A DNA stretch of 64,000 nt from Gnetum montanum (taxonomy: Eukaryota > Streptophyta > Gnetopsida > Gnetales > Gnetaceae): contig MNCI01021573.1 of assembly GCA_015680685.1 (NCBI GenBank), positions 707 to 64,706 of the forward strand. The letters run 5' to 3'. Below are positions 25,260 to 35,951 of the stretch, one piece after another. Every line of letters starts with the position of its first letter. Position 1 is the stretch's first letter. The notes beneath the pieces are model-generated. The model saw only the letters and a list, made by a program, of their open reading frames with translations. It made no database searches and was not told the origin of the DNA. A program made the translations under genes and the position numbers.

Positions 25260-25935
25260 GTCCTAACTATTAATGATAGGTTTGTTCATCCAAGATATGG
25301 ATGGGGTCATACTTAGGCTAGGAAATTTCTAGAGTTCTATGTTGAGAACTTCCACATGGTAATGTCAATTATGCTTCCTTTACCAACATTTTCTAACACC
25401 TTAGAGTTCTATCTAGGTGTTTGTGTAAGATAATTGGATTGCATGATCTAGAACATCATAGATATGAACATCAATATTGATAATGGTAACAAGACCTAGG
25501 AGATACAAATATTGGAGTTGAACCCTATGAAGAGATCATCATTATAAGTGGTTCAATGTTGATGCTATGTAGTTGTTGGATCATCAATGAGTTCAAAATT
25601 GTTTTAGCCTACAAGTACTTATGTTACAATGCCCATGTATGTTCATGCAAATTCTCACTTTGGCTATTGATTTCTATAAGTCTGGATCACTAGTTATGAT
25701 TAAAACCATTGTTGATTTTAGTTCTTGTTCCATGTGTTAATAGGAGATACGTACTTTGAGGTGGTGGAGCAGGTGCTTTAGGAGATAACTCTTGAAGCTA
25801 ACTATCATTTTAGAGTGTTTGCATGGTTCCCTAAGAAGATTGATTAGGCTAGCAACCACCACTAATACCATGCTTTTCAGTAGGCAAGACTGGTGCACAT
25901 CTCCATGACAAAGCAGACTTGGAATCAATCAAGGA
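25260..25935. repeat. Dispersed repeat X, copy 1
   Basis: Homologous segments occur at 29775-30160 and 52981-53576, sharing long runs such as AAGACCTAGGAGATACAAA and TATTGATTTCTATAA. No coding content is recognised. In the other two copies the segment is fused to a truncated LTR-A; here it continues into different sequence. Confidence 0.65.
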
Positions 25936-26540
25936 GTGGTCTAAGGAATAGACCATAGAAATCATGTCATGAATTTATCTAGTTTATAGGTAGAATCTTG
26001 TGTTTGTACTTAGTTGTTGTTCATAATCTTGTTTTAGCTTTACTTATGTGTGTTTGTACCTATCCTTGGATGGTCTCCTTTGCCTTCCATTAGATGAATT
26101 TTTGTTACCATCATTAGTGATAATAAACCTACTAAGGATTAGTTCACTAGTGCCACTCTTTCTCCTGCATTTTTATAGGTTCTCCCCTTATTAGCTACCT
26201 TGTTAGCCTTGTTGTGGAAGTTAACCCATGTTGGGTTGTTGCATTGATTGGCTACCTCCTCAATGTTTTTAACAAAAAAGATAGTGCTATGAAGACGAAG
26301 TGACTTGGGTTACACAAACTTTCTTTGATATAATCATTAACAACTATCTATAGAAGCTAATTCAAGAAATGAATGTATAAGTTTCATTATTGGTAAAGTT
26401 CATCTAAAGATAAAATTGGAGATGGATTCAATGGATGATTTACTTTTGATGGCTAAGAGCTCTTTTTCTTTTAGAGAGAGAGAGAATGTTCAGGACTGTA
26501 TTACCAAGAAATATAGTACACAAGTATACAGTTTAAGGGT
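25936..26540. other. AT-rich sequence before the GC-rich island, no gene seen
   Basis: It contains a GA-rich run near 26477-26486 and a 16-base motif TGGCTAAGAGCTCTTT at 26450-26465 that recurs at 27552-27567 inside the J-domain pseudogene. No gene was found. Confidence 0.35.
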
Positions 26541-26621
26541 CATCAGGGATGGCCCACCAGAAAAAGGGGGGGGGGCAGGAGCCTCAGCACCCCTCTTGAA
26601 CTCAAAACTCAGAAACCAACA

Positions 26622-26624
<3 letters not shown>

Positions 26625-26657
<33 letters not shown>
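26625..26657 (+). repeat. Poly-G run of 33 bases
   Basis: An uninterrupted run of 33 G lies in the GC-rich island just downstream (on the minus strand) of the J-domain pseudogene. Additional G runs of 7-9 lie at about 26567-26575 and 26692-26698. Such a run can form quadruplex structures and is also prone to sequencing and assembly error. Confidence 0.9.
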
Positions 26658-26658
<1 letters not shown>

Positions 26659-26700
26659 AGAGAAAACAAAAAGCATTTGTGCTGCTGGCCAGGGGGGGCC

Positions 26701-27609
26701 TTAGGGGCAGGTCGACAGACGGTGGCAGGCACACTGCGGTCGTTTAATCTCATGGAGCAAATCTAGGGTGTTACGGTGCTCTTCAATGTCCATAAAGTTT
26801 GCGACCTATTGGATGCTATGCATGACAGACTCTCGCCTACTCCGATCAACCGGAGAGTCCCCAGCGTCTGAATGGAATCACGCAGACATGCGTCGGATAT
26901 GTCGCTTGAGCTCCCCCCAGGAGCTCTCACAACTTATGCCCAAGATGCTGTACGGGCAGCATCCCCCCCTAAGCCACTGACGGGCACTGTGCTCATGTGC
27001 CCGGTCGAGCTGTCTTTGTCACTGGTCTTCCTCTTCATGCAAGCGTTCCTGTTCTTCCCTTGCCGCCTGCTCTTGGGCTCGACGGGCCGCCTCCTCCTGG
27101 CACAGCTCCTCCCTAACCTGGTCTCGGATCTCATCGATGAGCCAGGCCCATGTAGCCTCTGCCATGAGCGCATGTTGTCACGTCATCTCTTATGCTTCTT
27201 CGTGGAAATGGGCTTCTTGCTCAGCGTGAGATTGGGCCAGGGCCTTGTTCCACTTTGCCTCCCACTCCTGCCGTTTTGCCTCCCACGCAGCAATAGCCAC
27301 CCTTTGTTTGGCAAGGTGTAACTCCGCATCCCAGTTCGGGGGGCACTGGGGGGTCTGGTAAGGAATGCAGACTGCGTTGGGAGTGGTGTCCCCATGTGAG
27401 ACTCGTAACGTGAGTTTTCGGGCTGGGGGAGGTTGAAGTGGCAGGGGGAGGGAGGGAGGCATCAGAGGTGCTCCCCCCAGGGGGGCAGAGGATGAGCCTG
27501 GTGCCCCCCAGCCCCCCTCCACAGAGCTAAGATCAGCCCCGAGTGCTGACTTGGCTAAGAGCTCTTTCAAAGTCGTATCTTTTGTGATATTACGCTTAAA
27601 TCTTTTCAT
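26701..27609 (-). pseudogene. J-domain (DnaJ-like) protein pseudogene with coiled coil
   Basis: One minus-strand frame runs from ATG at 27609 to TAA at 26703-26701, 302 codons, interrupted by five stops (at 27190, 27178, 27019, 26878 and 26806). J proteins stimulate Hsp70 ATPase through a His-Pro-Asp loop. Residues 1-30 are basic, 31-80 Pro/Gly-rich, and 100-210 charged, Glu/Arg/Gln/Ala-rich and probably coiled coil (REEQERLHEEE). A J-like domain covers about 220-290: YSILGIS, then ELKRHIRRMS, then FHSD at 245-248, then EEHRNTLDLL. HPD is HSD here. Each stop differs from a Gln or Arg codon by one C-to-T change, as does Pro to Ser. The region is GC-rich, unlike its surroundings. The protein family beyond the J domain is unknown. 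Confidence 0.65.
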
Positions 27610-27672
27610 GAAGATGGTGAAGAGCTATTCTAGGGAGGTGATAAACTTATAGGGAAGGGCTCTATAGATTAT

Positions 27673-27762
27673 TAGAAGGCAGGTTGTTAGATAATTTAAA
27701 CACTAGCACTAACACTAACATCAACATCAACTTCTCATACTTTTCTAACAACCTGCCTTCTA
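27673..27762. repeat. Perfect 19-bp inverted repeat with 52-base loop
   Basis: TAGAAGGCAGGTTGTTAGA at 27673-27691 is the exact reverse complement of 27744-27762. The loop holds CACTAA- and CATCAA-type short repeats. It lies just outside the GC-rich island and could be a hairpin or the ends of a very small mobile sequence. Confidence 0.85.
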
Positions 27763-27779
27763 GCATAATTTTCTCATAC

Positions 27780-28071
27780 TTTTCTCATACTTTTCTAGCA
27801 CTAGCATAATTTTCATGCTTTTCTTTCTAGATACCAATTTTGAAGGCAAATTACATTCAGATCAGTGTCACCTCCACCAAACTTGTGATTTTCAATGCCC
27901 TCCTACCTAACATCATGAGATTTAATTTTCTCATACTTTTCTAGCACTAGCATAATTTTCATGCTTTTCTTTCTAGATACCAATTTTGAAGGCAAATTAC
28001 ATTCATATCAGTGTCACCTCCACCAAACTTGTGATTTTCAATGCCCTCCTACCTAACATCATGAGATTTAG
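27780..28071. repeat. Two-copy tandem repeat, 146-bp unit
   Basis: Unit 1 is 27780-27925 and unit 2 is 27926-28071. They are nearly identical (one clear difference, CAGATCAG versus CATATCAG), so the duplication is recent compared with the decay of the surrounding elements. No coding content was found. Confidence 0.9.
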
Positions 28072-29145
28072 ATACAACTTTTGGTGCCCAAATCAATGTA
28101 AAATTTTATCGTGATAATGCCCATGGGATGTTAAGGACTTTGTGGAACCAAAAAATGATGCCAAATGTAAAAATTGGTGGTCTTGGCTCATGCCAACATT
28201 GCCAGGATAACATTGATACCATACAGATTTATAATTTAATACACTTAGAAAATGTCAATTGGTCAATAGAGAGTCCATGAGGTCAAAATTAAAGTCAAAA
28301 TGCTAATTTTTGCATGTGGAACAAGTGCTAGGATAGAAACAAGGCTAGTGACACTTGTACTAACACTAACACTAACACTGCTGGTAGTGTTAGCTACCCA
28401 AGCTAAAAAAATTTTATCTTTTGTGAAACAAAGAAACTTGCTAAAAATGTTAAAAATCAATACTTGTTGTGCTTAGAATAATGCAAATATGTTTAATTAT
28501 GGTAATATAGATGTGACATTTGAGTAGTGATGTTGATGCTAGCATCAATATGACTTTTTAACCCTTAGAATCTTTCACCCTCAAAGTTGCTGAGATCACT
28601 GAAACTAATGCTTGTATGTTGGGTTATGACTTACAATAGTCTTTGGAGGTGTTTGTGAGCTAGAAACATGCTTGTGATGCAAATTTGAGGAATTTTTAAT
28701 GCTCAAACTTGTATAAAATAACATCAAAATCCTACTTATTCTGGTAATGGAAAACACATAAAAAGTACACTTGCACTAAACTTAATTATGCCATGTAATG
28801 GGCCATTGCTATCACTTTAGGCATGGGTTTTGCATGAGGTGTTTGGGGATTATAAGCTTTGATTTTGATCTTAACTCATGCCCAAATGATGGATCCCACA
28901 TTTTGTGTCTTTTGTCCATGGTTCCCTATGGAGGGTTTCCAACCCCCTCCTTTTCCATTTTCCCTTGCTAAGTATACATGAACATTTTCCATTCAAAAGC
29001 AAGTTTTTTGAGGATTAGCTTCAAAGAAGAAAACTACCTATATATAAAACACTAAACGTACTATGACATAACCAATGCCCTTCATAAAACTAATTTACTA
29101 ACTTTTTAGAGATTTCCTAAGATTCTTTTAAAATTTGTTGGGTAG
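28072..29145. other. AT-rich sequence with a CACTAA microsatellite, no gene seen
   Basis: A short (ACTAAC)n tract lies at about 28356-28378, followed by GGTAGTGTTAG, which can pair with it. Otherwise nothing is assignable. Confidence 0.4.
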
Positions 29146-29755
29146 ACAAATGCAACCTATCTAGTAAGGATGGCTATCTTGATTAATAAGCTTACAAGCA
29201 TTTCAACATGTAAAATAAATTACTTCAAAAGGAACCACAAAAACAATGTATGCCAAAATGATCTAATGTAAAGCCTACATAAAATAGATGGTTGAAGTTA
29301 AGTACTTAAAGGTACCATTCATTTACATACTCAATATTTCTTTTTATACATTGATTCTAACTAGTTGGTGAAAATCCATCAAAACACCTATAACATTTCC
29401 TACAATACATTTATAAAATACCTCAATGATTTACCAAATACATCAATTTTAGCACTGATCACTAATTATATTGGTTTTGATTAAATTTTACCTTCATTTA
29501 TCTTTTTTTAATGCTTATAGTCTAACCACACTTATTTTAGTTGATTCATGAGGCATTTCAGACTTTGATATAGCCAACTTTTTCTTAGACACAATGGAAA
29601 GCTAGTTTTGTAAGTTCTTTTAAACTTTGAATGCAACAATACAAATTGCTTGTTCTTTTAACATTTAAGATATAGTTACCTATTAACCATTGATAAGATT
29701 TGTAATGAAAAAAAGACCAAATAGCAATAGAGCAGATGGAACAATTTTTGTTAGG
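29146..29755. repeat. Dispersed repeat C, copy 1
   Basis: Homologous to 50618-51235 across about 600 bases, beginning GTAGACAAATGCAACC in both. It includes matching stretches such as CATTTCAACATGTAAAATAAA and TTAAGATATAGTTACCTATTAA. No protein domain was recognised. Confidence 0.8.
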
Positions 29756-29774
29756 ATGCATTGAAGTCAATAGC

Positions 29775-30160
29775 CCTATAAGTGGTTCAATGTTGACACT
29801 ATATAGTTGTTGGATCATTGACAAGTTCAAAGTTGTTTTAGCCCTACAAATACTTATGTTATAGTGTACATGTATGTTCATGCAAGTTCTCAATTTGGCT
29901 ATTGATGTCTATAAGTTTGGATCACTAGTTATGATTAGAACCATTGTTGATTTTAGTTGTTGTTTCATGTCTTAGTAGAAGATCCATAGTTGGAGGTGTT
30001 GGAATAGGTGCTTTAAGAGATAACTCATGAAGCTAACTAGCATCTCATGGTGTTTGGATGGTTCCCTGAGGACATTGATCAGGCTAGGAACCACCAACAT
30101 TAAAATGCTTTTTAGTAGCTAGGGCTGGTTCACATCCTCCATGAGAGCAAGGAGTTGCCC
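29775..30160. repeat. Dispersed repeat X, copy 2, fused to LTR-A
   Basis: Similar to 25260-25935 and 52981-53576. At about 30160 it passes into the middle of an LTR-A, at the same place as copy 3 of the repeat at about 53577. Confidence 0.7.
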
Positions 30161-30575
30161 ATAACTTCTCTCACTATGAACATGATACAATTTTCTACAA
30201 GTGTTTAAATATTTAAATTTTTAAATTAAAAACAAAAAATGAAGAGACAAGGACAAAGGATATAAATAGACCTCTTGGGCCTTCATTTTACCTAAGAGAG
30301 TCTAGGGGGAGAGGTGAGTTGAGAGAAGAGTAACAAGATATAGAGTCTTGATAGTGTACCTTGATCATTGTTCATGTGAAAGTGTGTTTTTTTATTAAGT
30401 GTGTATGAAAATTTGATTGAATCTCTTGTCTATCTTTAGGAATTTGGGCTTCCTTTTAAGTGTAAATTTTCCATTTGAGCAATAATTAAGCTTCTATTTT
30501 CTTTTCCTATTCAAACTTGCTATTTTATGACATTGAGAGAGCTTAGATTATGGAATCCATGAAAACTCCTCATCA
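30161..30575 (+). repeat. 5'-truncated LTR-A of gag-only copy 4
   Basis: It carries the LTR-A TATA box TATAAATAG (30261-30269) and the R/U5 side to CTCCTCATCA at 30575. The U3 array is missing and is replaced by repeat X. The primer-binding site GTTAGTATCAGAGTAGC follows at 30577-30593. Confidence 0.75.
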
Positions 30576-33500
30576 AGTTAGTATCAGAGTAGCTTGAAAT
30601 TGAAGACAAGTACATTGAAGTGGTTAATTTTCATCTCAATTGCAAAGAATCACTCCAAATTCTCAAGCTTGGATGAATTCTTTCTTGGTACTTGTTCTAC
30701 CCATCCTAGGATTTGAAAATTCCCTTTGATCCCTAGTTTTGTCATATTTTTCAAAAATTGGAAAATAATTGTGAAATTAGACACCCATTGGTTTGAAGAT
30801 CTTGTGCTCATTTCTCTTTATATTTGAGTATTTTTTGTCTCATTTTTTGAGAAATCTTCAAAAGTTTAGCTTTCCTTATGGAATTTTGTGAAAATTTCCG
30901 TTTGAATCCATTTACATCAAACATTTAGAGAAGAAGAAAGTTCAAGCTTTGACAAGTGACATGGATGATATGAAAAATGCCATCAAGCTTATTATTTAGA
31001 AGTTTAGAAATCTTGGACAAAACAAAGGAAATGATGATTCACCAAAAGTATCAAAGAAAAGGTACAATTCATGCAATTCTTTGCCAAGAACTTCTTCAAG
31101 ACATTCATCAATGACATTCCTTAAAGATGGTGTTCTTTTTAAAAATAAAAACTTTGGAGAAGGAGAAGATCAAGATCACACTTTTCTTTATGCCCCTAGT
31201 GCTGAAAATAAGTCTCAAGGTTTCATTTTTCCTAGGAAAGGAAAAAAAAGCAACATTCTTATAAGCCTCAAAGGAAGCAAGGTGATGGAATTGAAATCAC
31301 TTTTGCAAAAGCTTCTTGACATGCTTCAAAGATGCCACATGTTGAAGTCAAATCCTTCAATGGCATGGAAGCAACTGAATCTTTTCTCTTTTGGCTAAAA
31401 ATGATTGACAAGTACTTTGGACTTGAAGATGTGAAAAATTAGAAAAAGACATCCTATGTTAAAATCAAATTAGAAGGCATAGTACTTCTATAGTGGGATA
31501 AGGAAATTCATTCCTAGAAGGTGAAGAATGATACTCCTATCAAGGATTGGTTTTTAATGCAATTCATGCTAAGAAAAAATTTGAGAAGACTCATCATAAA
31601 TAAGAGGCCATCCAGAAATTGAAATACCTAAGGCAAGGTAATAAGAGTGTGAAGAACTATTACATAGATTTTTGTAAGAATTTTCAGCTTGCGAAAGTTC
31701 ATTAAGATGATTATTAACAAGCATCCAAGTATCAAGGAGGACTCAAAAGGCTCATTAATTAGAGTTAACTTCCTATGAGCCCCAAACATTGGATAAGACT
31801 TTTGAATTGGCTCTTAAGCCTAAGAAGAAACTCAAGGCTATAATAGAGGTCCTAAATCTTCTAAAGGCAAGGATTCCAAAGCTTCAATGAGAGAGGATCC
31901 ATAGAGAGGGGAAATGCAAAGGCACCAATGAGAAGGAAAAGAAGTCTAAAGAGGGCCAAGATTCTAAGAAGGACTACTCCAAGAAAGGGTCAAGGAATTA
32001 GTTTGACTCCAACCTTCAAAGCTTCAATTATGGTAATAAAAAGGAACATAAACAATGGGGATTTAAAAAGCCAAAGATTTTCAATATCAAAGAACTCCAA
32101 ACCTTGGAAAAGGGAGAATCCTCTTATGATTGAAGATGCAACTGAAATTAATTCTTACATTTTTATTGGAAATCTGAGTGTTAACTAGGAAATGAGGAGA
32201 AAGGTCTCATGAAGTAGAGATCAGTTAGAAAATGAGTTTTCAAGTATCTCTTATTGAGAAAAGGAGTGTTCAATACTCAAAGGTTTGAAGAGAGAGAACC
32301 AAGAACTTCATCCAAGGGACTAAAAGACCTTCAAAATCCAAGATGGTATATGTTATTGATCAAGCAAGTTTCCTACCTCATGATTCATGGATGGTGAAGG
32401 ATCAAAGGCAAAATAGAGGCCAAAATCAAAGGATTTCTTTAGGAAGGGTTAAGAGCATCACAAGAGGGTATGACTCATACTTTTTTGCAATTCTTATATA
32501 CCTCAAGGAAAGGGAAAGGAGATTCTAAGCCAAATTGAGGCTATCTTTGGGAAGAGAGGTGAGTCTTCTAGACATGGTAAGTTGAAGAATGATTACTTTG
32601 ATGATGTTTTTGATGAATATAATGTTAAAGCCATGGAGAAGAGTTTAGCTTTTGAGTTGGTACCTCTGGAATAGGGTGAAGAGCTTGTTGATGACTCCTT
32701 TGAAGGGAAGTAAACATTGGAATTTAGAACTCATATTTGGGATTTTAAATCTTTGAAGTTTGATGAGATTAGACAACCATATAATAAAGATAAAGTTGAA
32801 CTAATGTTGGATTGAGGAAGCAACCAAAAGGTAAGTAAGTATGTGATTTACCTTGTTGAGGGTAGTAATGTCTCTCATGATAAAGCTAGTATGAGGGTTT
32901 CAAGTATTTTACTTAAGCATGTTAGTGGTTTGTTCAATGGTAATGATGTGCATCATGATCCATATAGTGATTATGATAATGTTACAGGTCCTTATTTGTT
33001 TGATACAAACAATGTGATTCTTGATGCCATTGGTAGTGAGAAAAACTAATGATGGTAATGAATTTGAGTTTGTATGGGATAATGAGGCCATGCTAGTAGT
33101 CATGATAGAAAGGTCATTTTTTATGTTGGTGAACACATTGATAGTGATTCAATTTTCCAAAAATTGAAGATGTTTGTTGTTAATTATAACAATGATGAAT
33201 TTATGAAATGTGTTGATAACTTTGATTTGCTTGGTTGTGAAATGGATGGATCACATGAAGGCAATCATGATAGCTCTAATGATAGTGGTGGAAGGAAGGT
33301 CAATGATAGACTTCCAAACAATAAGAAGAAGAAGGTGGAGGAAAAAGAAGGGAAGAAGCAACATTTGTTTGAGAACTAAGCCTTTTGAATTTGCTTACTC
33401 TTCTTTTGTTGTAGGAGAAACACATGGGATTTTGTGCTCTTAAGATGGAAGCATGATAGAGCCTTTGAGAGCAAAGACCAGATCCACTCTTTTTTCATTT

Positions 33501-33761
33501 AATTCTTCATTGTGATGTAACTGCTAAATTTGTGATAATATGGGTATGTGTGTCTATGTCTATCATGCATACATTGTGTTGTGTGTTTATGTGTTTGTGA
33601 AATAAGTTTTGGATAGAGGAGACACAATGTTGTGTGCTCTAACCATTCTATGTGTGTTTTGTTTTGGTTGTTGTTTGAATTTTGGCCTATGTGAGGGGGC
33701 AACAACAATCCCAAGTGTAAAGGTCTTCTGTGAGAATCAAGAGTATTTTAAAATGGGATGG
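30576..33761 (+). mobile_element. Gag-only LTR retroelement copy 4, nearly full-length internal region
   Basis: After the primer-binding site and leader, the gag start codon is lost: ACATTTAGAGAAGAAG replaces ATGCCTTCAAAGAAGAAG near 30921. The family frame is readable with stops: the acidic block (NFGEGEDQD, 31150-31176), Gag core to about 31750, a decayed zinc knuckle near 32023-32064, the basic/Ser-rich middle, the acidic distal block (DYFDDVF, ELVDDSFEG) at 32590-32720, and YLVEGSNVSHDKA at 32850-32890. GTAAGT is at 32831, the C-terminal CVDNFDLLGCEMDG at 33207-33250, and the AG acceptor-like site ends at 33414. The terminal residues and stop are near 33500. There is no pol. Adjacent LTRs make this part of a tandem array. 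Confidence 0.8.
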
Positions 33762-34515
33762 TGCTGATATGGACATCAAATAGGCTAATGTAACATATCT
33801 CCAATGATGGGATTGTACCCTAAGTTTTGGCATTTTGGGGAGTAGTTTAGGACTATTTTGATACATTTATGGGGTTTTGGAGGCTACAAGAACTTGTTTG
33901 GAGGTGTTTAGAAATTCCAAACCTTAAAATTAGCATATTTATATTCACCCCAAGCAAGTGAGACATCTTGACTACATCTAGGATGTCTTAGCTACATTCA
34001 AGACATCTCATATGATTTAAAATGTCTCATCCAAACTCAAGACATCTCAACCAAAGTTAAGATTTCTCCTCTATCAACTACCAATTTTAGGTAAGATGTT
34101 CCATCTCCTTTAATATGGCATGTATAAACATAAGACAATTTCCTACAAGTTTTTAAAGATTTAAATCTTAAAATTAAGAAGAGAAGACGAAGAGACAATG
34201 GGGAAGGATATAAATAAACCTCTTAGGCCTTGATTTTCACTAAGAGAGTGTATGGAGAGAGAGGTGGATTAAGAGAAGAGTATAGAGAGATAGAGTTTTG
34301 GCAAGGTGCCTTTATCATCATCTATATGAGAGTGTGTTTTCTTTAAGAGAATTTAATTGAATCTCTTATCTATCCTTGGGAATTTGTACTTCCTTTTACC
34401 TATAAAATTTCCATTTGAGCAAGAAAAAAGCTTTTATTTTATTTTCTAGTTCAAGTTTGCTATTTTGTGATATTGAGAGAGCTTGGTTTATGGAATCTAT
34501 AGAAGCTCCTCATCA
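33762..34515 (+). repeat. LTR-A between gag-only copies 4 and 5
   Basis: 754 bp, starting TGCTGATATGGACATC and ending CTCCTCATCA. It has the U3 GACATCT array at about 33958-34095 and TATAAATAA at 34209-34217. A degraded primer-binding site (TTGATATAAGAGTAGC) follows. Confidence 0.85.
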
Positions 34516-35293
34516 AATTGATATAAGAGTAGCTTGAAATTATTTTCTTAATTGCAAAGAATCACTCTAAATTCTCAAGATTGGATGAATTCTCTCTTCT
34601 TACTTCTACTCATCCTAGGATTCAAAAATTCCCTTTGATCCCTAAGTTTGTCATATATTTTAATAATTAGAAGATAATTGTGATGTTGGACACCCATTGG
34701 CTTGTAATAGCTAGGTTTAAAGATACTGTACTTATTTCTCTTAAGATTTGAGTATTTCATGTTTCATTCTTTGAGAAATTTTGAAAATTTTACCTTTTCT
34801 TGTGGAATTTTGTAAACATTTCCATTTAAATTTATTTCCATCATGCCTTCAAAGAAGAAGATAGTTTACTCTTTCTCATGAGACATGGATGAAATGAGAA
34901 ATACTGTCAAGCTTATTGTTGTGAAACTTAAAAAGCTTGGAGAGAATAAAGGACATACTACTTCTCCAAAAGTATCTAGATAAGGACACAAAATTGTGGA
35001 GCATGACGGATTCTTTGAGAGTAAAGACCAGATCCACTCTTCTTTCAAGTAAATCTTCATTGTGATGTAACCACAAAATTTTTCTAATATATGTGTCATG
35101 TATATATTGTTTTGTGTATTTATGTGTTTCTGAAATAAGTTTGGGATGGTGGAGACAAAATGTTGTGAGCTCTAACCATTCCATGTGTGTTGTGTTTTGG
35201 TTGGTGTGTGAATTTTGCCCTATGTGATAGGGGAATAGCTATCCCAAGCATAAAGGTTTCTTGTGTGGGAATCAATAGTCGTAAGAGGGAGGG
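34516..35293 (+). mobile_element. Gag-only element copy 5, internal region almost wholly deleted
   Basis: It has the primer-binding site, the leader and a gag start at 34843 (MPSKKKI). At about 34990 the gag N-terminus is joined directly to the family's 3' end (GAGAGTAAAGACCAGATCC) and 3' UTR. The remaining internal region is under 0.8 kb. The purine tract AAGAGGGAGGG precedes the next LTR. Confidence 0.8.
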
Positions 35294-35951
35294 TGCTAAT
35301 GTTGATATGTAACAAGCCAATGTAGCATCTTTCCCTAGAGCTTTTGCATATCTAGGAGTGGTTTGGTACTATTTTGATCAGTTTAGGGGGTTTTAGGGGC
35401 TATAGGGACTTGTTTGGAGGTGTTTAGAGGTTCCAAAGCTCAAAATAAAGATATTTCTATTCAGCCCAAGTAGGTGAGACGTATTATTCCAAGACATCTT
35501 AGCTAAAATCAAGATGTCTCCTTTATTAATAGCCACTTTCAAGCAAAGTGTTCTATTCAGCTATAAGATGAGTCATCTAGACATAAGAAAATTTCATGCA
35601 AGTTTTTAAAGATTTAAATTTTAATTAAAAAGGAAAGAAGACTAGACAAGGGGAAGGATATAAATAGATCACTTGGGCCTTCATTTAGGCTAAGAGAGTC
35701 TAGGGAAAGAGAGATAGAGTCTTGGCAAGGTGCATTGATCATTATCCATGTGAGAGTATGTTTTCTTTGAATGAGTGTATGTGAGAATTTGATCCAATCT
35801 CTTGTCCATCCTTTGGAATTTGTTCTTCTTTCTAGCTTTAAATTCTCCATATGAATAGGAATAAAACTTTCATTTTCTTTTCTTGTTTAAATTTAATATT
35901 TTATGACATTGAAAGAGTTTGGATTGTGAAATCCATCCAAGCTCCTCATCA
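35294..35951 (+). repeat. LTR-A between gag-only copies 5 and 6
   Basis: 658 bp, starting TGCTAATGTTGATATG and ending CTCCTCATCA. It is shortened by deletions in the U3 array (near 35478). TATAAATAG lies at 35659-35667, and the primer-binding site TTAGTATAAGAGTAGC follows. Confidence 0.8.

Noticed and set aside
26490-26753. Minus-strand 87-codon frame with a run of prolines
   Set aside because: The prolines come only from the poly-G run; the frame differs from the J-domain frame and has no other support.
27780-28378. CRISPR-like or satellite array
   Set aside because: Only two 146-bp units and a short hexamer tract are present, with no spacer-repeat structure; the context is plant DNA.
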